In this document: in pieces, positions 51,784-64,000 of the stretch
How the letters are laid out: every line of letters starts with the position of its first letter
Numbering within the stretch: the stretch's first letter is position 1
Assembly (NCBI GenBank): GCA_011316305.1
Contig: SAUG01000109.1
Span: forward strand, 1 to 64,000
Reading direction: 5' to 3'
Length of the DNA stretch: 64,000 nt
Source: Rusavskia elegans
Lineage: Eukaryota; Ascomycota; Lecanoromycetes; Teloschistales; Teloschistaceae
The notes under the pieces: generated by a model
Databases searched by the model: none
What the model was told of the DNA's origin: nothing
The model's input: only the letters and a program-made list of their open reading frames with translations
Made by a program: the position numbers and the translations under genes

Positions 51784-52788
51784 TTAGTTAATTTGTTTTG
51801 GTTTTAGTACCCGGTAAACCAGTGGTTCGGTAAGCAAATCAAGCGTTGGTATACCAGTATTAAATATACGGTAGCAGAACTTATACCCTAGCTTAGTTAA
51901 CGTAAATAACGGTTCTTTCTATAGAATTTTAATTTAAATTTACTTAGCAATATAACGTATCTTTCTACCGATAATTTAACTAACGTAGAAATTTTTACAG
52001 ATAAATATACCTCGCAGTTATCGCTTTTTCTTTTTCTTCTTTTACTAGTAATATAAACTATACCCTCGCAAGTATTGCGATTTCCTAAAATCCCTTACGT
52101 ACGTATATACTCCCGTAACAGCTATACCGCAGCTAAACCAGACGATAGTACCTTTATCCGTAATAACTATACCTACCTTCGAAGACGTCGACTACCTCGT
52201 TACAGCCAGAGTAACCTATTTTAACTTTAATAAAAATCTCCTTTTTACCGCCCTTAAAACGCGCTATCCGACCTCTCTACCGCCCTTTAGCCTAATCGAC
52301 CGGGTAAAGCTTCTAGCTATAGTAGCTAGCGTACTAGCTAGCGACCCTATAGCTAGCGACCGTCTTAAAGCTACGCGGGCTAAAGAGTACTTTAATAGCT
52401 TAGTAGAGCGTTTAGGTACGGGTTATATAATAAGTATAGACGAGGTAATAACTATTCGTAATTACTTCGCAGTATAGCAGGTAGATATAGCGGAAATATT
52501 AGAAGCTAATAATTATATATAACGTCGAGGAAGAACTGGTAGACCGAGGACTGCGAGTAACGGAGTTATACTTATATAGTAAAGGATTCGTAATCGAATA
52601 AAGAAGGAAATAGTTAAATAGAAGTAATTAACTGCGCTATAAATCTTGCCTGACGAACTATATACCTTTAGCTGTAAAAATTTCTTTGCACGTAAAATAC
52701 AACAATCGTTACCGTATATAACGTTGATAAAACATATATATATATATAAAAACTCAATATAACCCCAGACAGGAACCCCCTAGGGGGA
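51784..52788 (+). mobile_element. Unclassified family B repeat, copy 1 (1005 bp)
   Basis: It is flanked by the exact 13-bp duplication aattataatctat (51771-51783 and 52789-52801). It contains TG and CA dinucleotides, unlike the D4 element around it, so it escaped most RIP or arrived later. A frame is open for 141 codons (52052-52474) and then reaches a TAG that would be CAG before RIP. Near its end are DRVKLLAIVASVL, LVERLGTGY and DEVITIRNYF, which recur in altered form in copy 2. No ATG is seen; the start may have been mutated to ATA. The 5' leader is conserved with copy 2 and with 14763-14863. The 3' end is GC-rich (aaccccctaggggg). No terminal repeats or A tail were seen. Confidence 0.7.
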
Positions 52789-53111
52789 AATTATAATCTA
52801 TAAATTCTAATTTATATACTAGTATTATATAAATAGTATTATCTTTTTCTAGAACTTTTAATTTTTTAGAATTTATTATTAACTAGCTATTATTATATAT
52901 TTAGCTGTATTTCTAGATTTTATATTAATTTTTAAATAAACTAGATATTTTTCTACTAAATAGTAATATGTTTATTATAGATTAGTACTAATTAATATTA
53001 TAGTAAAATAATAAATTTATTTATTAGAAAAGTAAATATATATTCTTTTATTATATTCTATAAAACTATTCAATACTTTATTTTATATTCAATTTTTAAT
53101 ATTTTTTATAT

Positions 53112-54130
53112 TGTTTAATTGTTTTATTTGTTTTTTTAGTGCCCGGTTAACCGTCGGTTCCGTAAGCAATTCACTTCAGTATTAGTACGCTAGCGTTAGA
53201 TATACGATATAAGAACTAGTATTCCAATCTGATTAATTTAAACCAAAGAACTATATAAAATTAACTCTAATCTATTCCGTAATATACTTATAGTATAAAT
53301 TTCTATAGTTTATTTATAATATAACGTAGTAGAATTTTCGTATATATATATTCCTTACAGTCGCTTCTTTTTTATTTTCTTTTACTAGTATCTATAACTA
53401 CTACGGATTGATTTAATTTATACTATCGTATCTGACGTATATATCTTTCGTAATAGCCTAAACTGCAAGCTAATATATATAGAACCTCTACTAATACTAT
53501 AACTACGATTATATCTTTCTAATTTAAAGAAATAGAGCTTAAAACCGCCGAATTCGAGCTACTCGATTACGTCGACCGAGTCTTTACTAGTCCGTCTACT
53601 ATAACGGACTTCGAATTCTAAGATCCGGTAGTTTTAAATATAACGCTAAAGCCTCGTATTCCGAATCCGCCGGAGCTATATAGCTTTAGCGACCGTATTA
53701 GACTTCTAGCAGGAGCCTTTATCTTACTAGAATTCGAGTAGGAATCTAAGCTAGCCGTTAAACTAGCAGTCGTCGAGTATTTAGATAGGTTAGTAGGCCG
53801 TTTAGATTCGGGTACGACTATAGACGAGGACGAAATAATAAAAATAAAAGATAGTATTACCGCCTAGTAGATAGTCCTGGAGACTATATTAGTAGCTTAT
53901 AATCGTACGTATTTCGAAGTAGTATAAGGGAATTATAAGAGAGGAATAGTAATTAAATAGAGGATATAATAAAATAAAAACGATTAACGCTGTAAACTTT
54001 AGTTGACTTTTAACTGCGAAAATTCTTTGCTGTATAAGCAACAACTATTATTACCGTATAAAAACTACGGTAATGAAACGTATATATATGATAATTTAAT
54101 TATAATCCCTGGCAGGGGCCCTATAAAGGA
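53112..54130 (+). mobile_element. Unclassified family B repeat, copy 2 (1019 bp)
   Basis: It is flanked by the exact 16-bp duplication ttaatattttttatat (53096-53111 and 54131-54146). It shares with copy 1 the leader, the overall length and the GC-rich 3' end (ggcaggggccc). Its short coding frame runs from about 53520 to 53935 with three TAG interruptions. Conserved positions include a SDRIRLLAGAF block, EYLDRLVGRL and DEDEIIKIKD, aligned with DRVKLLAIVA, EYFNSLVERL and IDEVITIRN of copy 1. The protein resembles no family I know. Confidence 0.7.
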
Positions 54131-54990
54131 TTAATATTTTTTATATATATAATAGTAATATAGGTAGAATATTTATAATATAATCTAGTAAATGATTTGA
54201 AAAATATAAAATATTAGAATTATTTTTAATATTTATAGATTTTTTGAAAAATAACGGTTTTAGATTTCTATTAATATTTTTTTTCTAGATTATTAGCTAG
54301 ATTATTTAAAATATATTATTTCAAAATATTACTAGGACTATAATACTATAAAAAATTCTTTATTATTTTTTTTATCTTTTCCGATTTTATTACTTTAAAT
54401 TATTACAATATTATTATAGAATTGAATTAATTATTTACCTTAAATAATTTGAATAATAAAATAAAATTAATTATATAATCTTTGAATATTACTTCTATTT
54501 AGATTTATATATATTATATATTATTCTATAATAAATAAAAGAAATAAAAAATTACTAATAAAGTAAAATATAATATAACACGGAATATAATATACTATTT
54601 TTTTATTATAATAATTAATTATTGAAAAATAGAAAATTAAAAATAAAAAAAAATAATTTAGTTAATTATTAGCTTTATTTCGGCTAGAAAATTAGAATTT
54701 TAAACGAGTCTATATTTTTTTTAAACTTCTAGTATATTTTATTATTATAATATATAGAGTTTTTAGATAATCCTATAACTATTAATTATATTATTCTACT
54801 AAATAACTTAATAAACTATCTATTATATCTAAATTAAAACTATTGATTATAAAATTCTAAATAAATATAAATTATTGATCTAGTAGAAAATAATCCGATA
54901 CCGAATATAAATTCTATTAAAAATAGAATCCGAACTATATTATAATATATAAATTTCTAGAAAAACGTAGATATAGGAATAAAGGCTATA

Positions 54991-55483
54991 TATTATAAAT
55001 ATAGACGGCGTGTTTTCGGAAACGTGATAGTATTTAATATAGCGCTAGAATCTCTATTATATCTCGACAGATATAGATAAATAAAAAAGCTTTAATAATA
55101 GTACTAAGAGATATTTTAGTAGTTTTAGTAAATAAATACTATAAGTACTCTAATTTTAGTAGTTTTAGCGAATAAATATTCTAAACGTAAGCTATTTTAA
55201 TAATCTCGATAAATAAATATTCTAAGATAAAACTAGTTTAGTTACTTTAATTAACGAATATTATAAATAGATGAAAGTCTTATTATTTATATAAACCTTA
55301 GACTCGACATCTTTGTAGCTCGTATTTAATTTATTAGTTATCGCTATATACTTTTCTAATAATTAAACTGATTTATTTTTATATTATTCTAAAATAATTA
55401 CCTATTATATCTTCGTTTATAGATATACTAATAAATCTAACTAATTTTTAGAGATACCAGACCCCTTCGGTAGCTCTATAACA
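54991..55483 (+). repeat. 5' LTR of chromovirus E2
   Basis: It begins tattat (a RIP form of TGTTAT) and ends ataaca. It aligns with the reverse complement of 13560-13970 but is about 80 bp longer because of an internal duplicated ttttagtagttttag-type segment (about 55120-55220). Confidence 0.7.
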
Positions 55484-58146
55484 CTTTAAACACCTTTAGG
55501 ATATCTGTCGCAGGTCAACGTCAAATCCTTTACCCAGGAGCCTACGATAAAAAATTGGTAAAAAAAAGATTCAAAGTAATCCACGAAGGATTTAAAGCCG
55601 TTTATAAAATATATATTAACGACGAATACCTCAAAAATAATTAGTGGAACTAAAAAGTAAATAATATCGTCGATTTTTTAGAAAAAATACTAGAAAGTAA
55701 TACTTCTAGAAATAATGTTATTTTTGAACCGATTCTATAACGAAAAAATATAATAATAGGAGATTAATACGTACTATTTAGCTAGACCGCCTACTACAAC
55801 GATAATTATAGAATCTATAAATCGGAAAAAAACGGAGCCGGATAGTATCTATTAAAATTATACCGCCGAACTCCTATAATATCTATTAAAATCGGAAATT
55901 ATAATATTTATAACTATTTCGGATATATTATATAAAATAGATATAAATACTAAAAGGAATAATAAAAAAGAAATAAAACTTTTAATTAATAATTTCTATA
56001 GATATTATTCGTAAAAAGATTATAAAAGCTAGAGATATGAGAATATAAATAACGACTCGAAAAAAGATAGAATTTTATAATAATAGGTATACTACGAACG
56101 TATAATTTTATAACCCGGAAAAAGTAACTATTTTTAGCTAACTATATATATATATTCGACATTAAAATAATCGTTAAAGCTAATAATAGACTATAGAAAG
56201 TTAAAATATTTATCGATTTTAATATAAACGGAGATTTCATATTAGAAGATTTAGCTAAAAGGAAAGAATTCTTTAGAATAAAAAAAAAGATCTATATAAT
56301 TTAATAGTTATTAATTGAAATAAAATACCGAGTAGAAATAGAAGAATTAAAAAATACGCGATACCGTCCTAAATAATAATTAATTAGTATTTAAAGAAAT
56401 TTTAGTTCGATATCGTTCGAATAACTAGCTATAAAATCGTATTTAAAATTCTTTAATTAAAGGATTAGAATCTAGTAATAGACTAGAAAAAAAAGTACTT
56501 AACTTTAAATAATATTTCTATATAAAAAATATCTAACCTACGTCGAAATAACAATTTCGGATAAATAAAAAATCGAATATAAAACGCGAATTTATAGCTT
56601 CGAAAAAGGATAACTAAAAACTATTTAGATCCGATTTATTAAATACCAGTAAAGATTAGCTAGATTAGTAAAATAGAAATAAAAAGTTAAAAAAGAATCT
56701 ATTAGAGAGGATTCTAGATAAATATAATAATTAGATAAATTTATTTCGGAAAGTAATAACTATAAATATACTATCTAATAATTAACTATAAAATAATAAA
56801 AATAGATTTAAACTAGATAGATAATTTATATTCTAATCTATCCATCTAATATCTATAATAAGACTCGGAAAATTTCGTAAATATCTAGATAAAAATATAA
56901 AAAAGAGGTTTATTAGAAAATTTTAATTACCGATAGGATATCCGATCCTTTTTATATTTAAAAAGAACGAAATATTCCGCCAATATATCGATTATAATAA
57001 TCTAGACGATATTATAATTAAAAATCGATATCTACTACTAAATATTAACGAGCTTTAAAATAGATTTTCTAAAATACGAGATTTTATAAAATTCGACCTT
57101 CGAAAAGTATATAATTTTATATAGATAAAAAACGGAAAGAAATAGAAAATAGCTTTTCGTATAGAATACTATTATTATAAATATATAATTATACTATTCG
57201 GGTTTATAAACGCCGCGGTAAAATATTAAAATATAATTAATAATAAATTTAGAAAATATCTAGATATATTTATTATCGCCTACTTCGATATTATTCTAGT
57301 TTTATCTAAAATATTCGAAGAATATAAATAATATATTAGTAAAGTTCTCGATTATTAAAAAAGGAAAGATTTATATTTTAAATTAGAAAAGTATAAATTC
57401 TTTTAAAAAGAAATTAACTTTTTAGAGTTTATTATAAAACGGAATAGATTATATATCGATTCTAATAAATTTAAAACTATTATAGAATAGGAAATACTAA
57501 TAAATATTAAAAAAATCTAAAACTTTTTCTTATTCGTAAACTATAACCGAAAGTTTATTAAAAACTATTTTAAAAAGGTTTTCGTTCTAATAGCTTTAAT
57601 AAAAGATACTACTAAATAGTAGTAGAGATAAAAGAAATAATAAATATTCGATAATCCTAAAAAGAAATATATAAAAGATCTAGTTTTTAAAATAATTAAT
57701 CTAAAAAAACTATTATAAATAAAAACGAATTTATTAGATTTTACTATAGATATAAATCTTTTATAATAGTACGATAGTAATTAGTCCCTAGTAGTAAATA
57801 TATTAATAAAATAATTACTAATAGAATAAAATTACGATATCTATAATAAAAAACTACTAGCTATAGTAACTATACTAGAATAATAGAAAGTATACGCCGA
57901 AGAATTACTAGAATTAATAATTTTAATAGATTATAAAAATCTTCTATATTTTATAATAATAAAATAATTTAATAGAAGAAAAATACGATAGTTTAAACTT
58001 TTCGGTTAGTATAAATTTAAAATATACTATACTTTAGATAAAGAAAATAGAATAATAAACGTTTTAAATCGAAGAAATAATTATATAAAAATAAGAAAAA
58101 ATTAGTAATAGTATCTTTTGAATTAATAAAAATAGATTACTATTAA

Positions 58147-61100
58147 TATTACGTCCGCGGCTCTATAGAAGCACGCTGGAAGATTAACTAGACAAGCGAG
58201 TCTAATTATCTATAGCCGCCCGTAGCCGATATAGCCGACCCTTTTAATAGAGTCTTTTAGCGGACGGCCGTCTATCGGTACTATCGGCTACTTTTATTAT
58301 ATATATCGCTCTTTTATTTCTATTAGATAGCTTTTTTCGTTAGTCGTTAATATAATTATTAAATACGTTTCTACTATTTTCTATTAATTATTTCTATAAC
58401 GAAGACGCCTCGTAATATTATAACTATATCTTCGCGGCTATATAGAATTAGTTATAATAATCTATATTAGAATTCCTTTATTATTTAGTAGTTCGGACTA
58501 TATTTATAGCTATAGCTAGGCTCGAGTATTACGCCCTTTAATATATAGGAATATTATATTTTAATAATTCCGAAAAATAGATAAAAATCGAATCTTTATT
58601 TAACTAATATTATAAAAATAACCTATAGAAACTTTAATTAATTTAGAAACTATACGAAATATTATATTAAAAGAATATATAAAAAAGATTAATATTTCTT
58701 TAATTAAAAAAATAGAATTTTATTTTATAGGAACTATTATTAAAATAGGGTTTATTAAAATTAAATAATAAACTAAATCTCTATAGATATAAAATAATAG
58801 ATAAAAAGAAAAAATTATTTTCGATATTATAAAAATATAAAGTGATATCTATTTAAATATCCTTTAGTTTATATTATAGAATCTAGAAATCGTTTAGAAA
58901 ATAATATAAATAAAAATAGGGAACTACCTATTTAATATATCTAAAAGGCTAGCCGAAATAAAAAAGATAGATAATATTTTTAATCTGAAATAATAGATTA
59001 AAAAGGAAATAGCTACTATAAATAAAATTCTATAACTATTTAATAATACCTAGATTATATTAAAGAAACTAAAAAGAAGATTATTTTTACCGGTTTATAT
59101 TTAGAAAGATTACGAAATTATTTTTATAGATTCTAATAAACTAAAAGCTAGGCTAATTTATAGATTAGATAATGAATGATCGAAAGTACTATAAAAGTAT
59201 ATTAATTATAATATTAAATAAAAATATATTTAATATTCTAAATTAAAAATAGAATAACCGGTAATATTTATTTTAAAAAAAATAGAAATTTCCGATTCTA
59301 TATTAATTTTAGACGACTAAATATAATAATATAAATGAAATAAATATTTTCTATTTTTTTTAGTAGACTTTAAAAATAGAATTAAAAGAGCTAAATAGTT
59401 TATAAAGCTCGATCTAAGAAATATATTTAATTTACTAAAAATTAAAAAAATAAATAAATAAATAGAAAATAGTATTTAGTATAAAATATAGATTATTTAT
59501 ATATTTAGTAATATTTTTTAAATTAATAAACGCTTTTATAATTCTATAGAAAATAGTTAATAAAATATTATATAACTATTTAGATATCTTTATTATAGTC
59601 TATATAGATAATATACTATTATTTTTTTAAATAAAAAAGCAATTTAGTTAATATATTTATAAAATATTATAAAGGTTCCGAAAATATAATTTTAAAATTA
59701 GAAAAAAATTAAAATTCTTTAAAAAAGAAGTTATATTCCTAGAATATATAATTAAATTAATTATTATCGCTATAGAAACTAATAAACTATAGATAATAAA
59801 AGGATAGCTAGTTTCTAAAAATAAAAAAAATATCTAAAACTTTCTAGAATTTACTAGATTCTATTAAAATATAATAAAATATTATATTAAAAAAACTATT
59901 TTTTTAATGGATTTTCTATAAAATAATAAAATATTCTAATATTTACGAAGAGAAAATAAAGTATTTAAAAAGCTTAAATGGAATTTTATAAATAAAAAAG
60001 CTTTAAATATATTTTATCCGGATAAATAAATTATTTTCTATATAGATACGTCGGATAGAACATTAGATTTTTATATAGTATAAAAAGGAAAACTATTAGA
60101 ATACTATTTAAAGAAACTAATACTAGTAGAAATTAATTATATAATAATAGATAAAAAAATATTAGCTATTATTATAAATTTTATATATTAAAAAATATAT
60201 ATAATAGAAATAGTAAAAAAGGTAATAATCTATATTAACTATAAAAATCTTCTATTACTATTACTAGATAAAGAATTTAATTAAAGATAAATAAAATAGT
60301 TAGAAAAGATTATCTACTATAACTTTTAAATACGATATATTAAAGGTACAGATAATATAATCGTAGATATCTTAAACTAAAGAGCGGACTACGAAGCCGT
60401 AGAAAAAATAAATAGACTACTATTTAAAAGAAATAGAAAAGTATTAGAAAAAATAAAAATATTAGAAAAAATAACTAATATTATTTAATAAATATATAAT
60501 TTTAAAATAGTAAGATATTAGAATATAATTAAAATACTAAAAAAAATTTAAGAAAAAACTAATATACTAATATTTAAGAGATATATTAAAGAATATATTA
60601 AAAACTACCCTGAATATTTACTATTAAAAAAAAGTAAATAAAGATCTATTAGTAAAATTTATTTTATATATACGCCGGAATAGCTTTACTAATAGATTAT
60701 AATAGATTTTATTATAGAATTCCCGGAATCTATTAACTTTAATATATAAATATAATATAATATAATTATAATAATTATAGATAGATTTACGAAATATATA
60801 AATTTATACTTTATAAAATAATAATAAAAGCGGAATAGCTAGTATTTTTATTATTAAAAATAGTTTTTTATAAAAATAGTATCGCTTAAAAAATTATATT
60901 AAATAGAGATAAACTTTTTATTTCGAACTTTATAAAAGAATTAATATAGGTAGTAGAAACTAAATAGATAATATTAATGTTATTCTATCTATAAACCGAT
61001 AGATAAATAGAAAAAATAAATTAGATACTAAAATTCTACTTATAAATAAACTATTTAGAAAAAGAAAAAAACTAGATCTAGTTTCTTCCGACTATCTAGA

Positions 61101-62120
61101 TAGCGATTAATTTATTATATAATAAAGATTTTAGAACGATACTAGACGAGCTTCTATATAAAAAGAAATTAAAATATGAAATTAATACTAATATAAATAA
61201 CCTAATAGTATAAATATTCGTTAATAGAATAAAAGAAAATTAGAATAAAGATAAAATAAAAATATAAAAGGCTAAAAAAATAATAAAATAAAAAGTAGAT
61301 AAATTAAAGAAAAACTATAATATTAAAATAAAAGATAGAATATTTCTATAAATAGAAAACCTTACTAATAGAAAATTGAATAGGCTATATATAGAAGCCT
61401 TTAAAATCTAGAATATTAAAAAATTAATAGTATATTTTAAACTTATAATAATAGAAATATTCCTAAAATTCTATATAGAATTCTTTAAAAAAATACTAGA
61501 TAGAATACTATTAATAAAAGATTAGTACTACTAGAAAAAAGAAAAATATAAAATTAAAAAAATTATAGATAAAAAAAAGGAAATAGATAAATTTCTAGTT
61601 AAATAGAAAAGATTCCCCGACGAAAAGAATATATAGGAACTAAGAAAATTTTTTAAAAAAATCTAGAAAACTCTAAAGAAATTTAGAAAAGCGCTATAAA
61701 AAAGGTTATATTACGTCCGCGGTTCTATAGAGGTACGCTAGAAAATTAGCTAGATAATCGAGCCTAACTATCTATAACCGCCCGTAGTTAACGTAGCCGA
61801 TTCTTTTAATAGAGTTTTTTAGCGGACAGCCGTTTATCGATATTATCGGCTACTTTTATTATATATATTATTTTTTTATTTCTATTAGATAACTTCTTTT
61901 ATTAGTTATTAATATAATTATTATATACGTCTCTACTATTTTCTATTTATTACCTCTATAATAAAGACGCCTTATATTATTATAACCGTATTTTCGCGGC
62001 TATACGGAATTAGTTATAATAATCTATACTAGAATTCTTTTACTATTTAGTAATTCGAACTACGCCTACGGCTGTAGCTAGATTTAAACGTAACGTCCTT
62101 TAACGTATAGGGACGTTATA
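58147..62120 (+). mobile_element. Family A chromovirus, pol half only (A3)
   Basis: LTRs 58147-58558 and 61709-62120 are flanked by attaa (58142-58146) and attag (62121-62125), one G/A difference. The interior matches copy A2 from the first bases after the LTR. It shows reverse transcriptase (about 59080-59760, YIDN at about 59602 where D is changed by RIP), RNase H (about 60030-60180), integrase (about 60580-61150) and chromodomain (about 61585-61640). Like A2 it lacks Gag and begins just upstream of the reverse transcriptase. So the Gag-less form itself was mobile, rather than both copies losing Gag independently after insertion. Confidence 0.85.
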
Positions 62121-63314
62121 ATTAGTAAATTAATACAAATTAAATATAACGCCGCGGATATTTAGAAACGACTAGAAATAGTTTTCTATTAAAAAAGGAA
62201 AATTATAAATACTAGAAAATGAAACCGAGGAATTTACTAAAAAGAACAACAATAGAATATTAAAAAGATATCTAAATATAGCGAAGATAATATAATTTTT
62301 ATAATAATATTACTAATTTTTTAATATAAAATAACGTATCGAAATATATATTAAAGAATATTTTAATTATTAGTAAAATAAATATACTATTTATATTCGT
62401 TATCGAAAGATTTAGTATTAGGAACTATTAGATTACTATAGAAAGAGATTATATTAAACTTTATTATTAAACTTTTAAAATTGAAAAACCTAATAATAAA
62501 TATAGATTATATATTAATATTTAATATAATAGATAGATTTACGAAATACGTCTATCTAATTTTATTGAAAGAAGATTTTATAGTAGAATAACTCGAATTT
62601 ATTATCTTCGATCGGTTATTTCGATATTATAAACTATTAGAAATATTAATAAATAATAAAAATAGACTCTTTACTTTAAATTACTAGAAAATCTTTTTTC
62701 CTTTAATTAGTATTAAACCAAAAATATTAATAGCTTTCTATTCGAAAACGAATAGATAAATAGAACGTAAAAACTAGATTTTAGAATAATATCTAAAGTA
62801 CTATAGTAACGATATTTAGAATAATTAGATCTCGCTTTTATTAGAGTAATTAGTAATTTAAAGGGTCGAGATTTAGAAAAAAATCTACGGAAATATCCTA
62901 AAAATATAGAAATACTCGGATAATTACTAGAATAAAAAACTAAAAATAGTATTTTAGTTAAAAAAGAAAGATAAAGTATATTTTTTTTATAAAAAATCTG
63001 AAAATAAAAATTCTAAATAAAAAATTTAACTATATTAAAGTCGGACTATTTTTAATTAAATAGGTTAAAAGATTTTAAAACTTCGAATTTAATCTATTTA
63101 AAAACGTTAAAATATATTCGATATTCTATATTTTTTTTAAAACTAGCCGATCTCGGAATACCGATAAATTAGACGTTTAATTTCGAAATATAAAAGGAAA
63201 ATACTTTTATAGTCGAAAAGATCTTATAATAAAAAGGTTAAGATTATCTAATTAAATAGAAAGATTATTTTACCTCGAAAAATATTTAGAAATCTAAAAA
63301 TTATTTAGTAGACT

Positions 63315-63764
63315 TAAACTGGCCATTTCGGGTCGGGTTTCTATCGAACTCTATAACCCGACCCGATTTTTTAGCGAGTCGAACCCGGGTCGAATCTAAA
63401 TACCCGCTAAACTTTCTATATATAGTATTATTTTTTCTATATTAATATAATAAATATATATTATAAATAATAAATATATATTATAAATAATATATTAAAC
63501 TGATATATTTATATTTACTAAAATCTTTTTAGCTAGCGTAGTTAATTAATTACAGTTTTATTAAATAAACCGGTATAATTTTTATACTAGAGTTATATTT
63601 TTATACCAGAGTTTAGAACTAAAATAATATTTTAGTAGATCGGATCGGACTAGCTAGCCCGAATTTAAAATCTAGCCGGGTCGAATTATATTTTCGTCTA
63701 ATTCGATTTAGGTCGGATCGAATTAGTTAATCCGGGTTCGAAATCCGATCCGATAACCAATTTA
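63315..63764. mobile_element. Short non-autonomous hAT-like element (450 bp)
   Basis: The tips are TAAACTGGCC and, on the right, ccaattta, a RIP form of CCAGTCTA. The flanking octamers agtagact (63307-63314) and aataaact (63765-63772) match except for two G-to-A changes. It interrupts chromovirus E2 just after the chromodomain. Confidence 0.82.
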
Positions 63765-63863
63765 AATAAACTACTAGAAAACTCTATAATAGTTCTATTA
63801 AAAAGATTTAAAAAAATTATTAATTAACTAAATTCGCTATATAAAATAATCTGTTTAAAAGTT

Positions 63864-64000
63864 TAGATTAACTATCGAATCGGATTTCGGATTCGGATTA
63901 ACTAATCTGACTTGATTTAAATTAGATTAAATAAAAATATAACTCGACCTAGTCGGATTTTAAACCGAGTTAACTAACCCGATCCGACCCGCTAAAACGA
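63864..64000. mobile_element. hAT-like terminus running off the window
   Basis: It begins TAGATTAACTATCGAATCGG, a RIP form of the shared hAT-like tip, followed by subterminal ccgatccgacccg motifs. Only the left end is inside the window. Confidence 0.6.

Larger units (their letters stand above)
51527..54990 (-). mobile_element. Long hAT-like element carrying two family B inserts (D4)
   Basis: The terminus TAGACTGGCCGG at 51535 is preceded by gtttatag. Segments 51720-51783, 52802-53095 and 54147-54480 are reverse matches, in order, to the right-end region of the D family (37290-37560, then 35063 down to 34680). They form one element once the family B copies at 51784 and 53112 are removed. Its other end is not visible before the LTR at 54991. 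Heavily RIP-mutated. Confidence 0.65.
54991..64000 (+). mobile_element. Chromovirus of family E, plus strand, interrupted (E2)
   Basis: The 5' LTR is 54991-55483, a 493-bp relative of the E1 LTR that ends ctctataaca. A reverse transcriptase remnant lies near 57000-57330 (AFRT.YYYYKY, then AYFDIILV in the place of AYLDDILV). RNase H follows at about 57720-58080. After the family A insertion (58147-62120), integrase resumes at about 62126-62900, and a chromodomain at about 63195-63300 (DYLIK.KDY). It matches E1 in reverse almost throughout. The 3' LTR lies beyond the window. Also interrupted by a hAT-like element at 63315-63764. Confidence 0.82.

Overview
The window looks like nuclear DNA of a filamentous ascomycete fungus. 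Two things support this: an intact HET-domain gene and a secreted aspzincin-type protease gene, both with short introns (69 and 53 nt) carrying canonical GT..AG borders, and large blocks of repeat-induced point mutation (RIP). In those blocks the dinucleotides CA and TG are almost absent while CG, CC and TC survive. Start codons have become ATA, and Gln and Trp codons have become stops, so ORF callers see almost nothing there.

Layout. (1) 1-6424 is a RIP-mutated block holding a SINE copy (1-275), a long minus-strand hAT-like element (about 276-4697), a 12-bp minisatellite and a short hAT-like element (5566-5994). (2) 6425-13970 is a complete Ty3/Gypsy chromovirus on the minus strand, with 411-bp LTRs and a perfect 5-bp target duplication. 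It carries a nested SINE and a nested 581-bp non-coding insertion. (3) About 13870-21115 is the only normal-composition island. It holds a broken small gene (15315-15836), a secreted M35-like metalloprotease (16218-17206, minus) and a HET-domain protein (18131-19909, minus). (4) 21069-24844 is an LTR element (family A) with gag-type content only and a SINE in its 5' LTR. (5) 25110-35063 is two long hAT-like copies, the second inserted in the first. (6) 35064-43200 holds an unrecognised RIP-mutated coding remnant (plus), an 868-bp hAT derivative and a RIP-mutated Helitron (minus). (7) About 43200-51526 is a Gypsy element (F) split inside its reverse transcriptase by a family A element (45987-49959). 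(8) 51535-54990 is another hAT-like element, carrying two roughly 1-kb copies of an unclassified repeat, family B. (9) 54991-64000 is a second chromovirus of the first family, interrupted by another family A element (58147-62120) and by hAT-like insertions.

The most unusual points are these. Family A shows complementary halves: one copy is gag-type only and two copies are RT-RNaseH-integrase-chromodomain only. All share LTRs and have target duplications. There is a tRNA-derived SINE family with A and B boxes and clean target duplications. The family B repeats have 13-16 bp target duplications and encode a conserved short protein. RIP stops sharply inside LTR ends, leaving the HET and protease genes intact. 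Family names for RIP-mutated elements rest on conserved motifs read through RIP-type stops, not on intact proteins.
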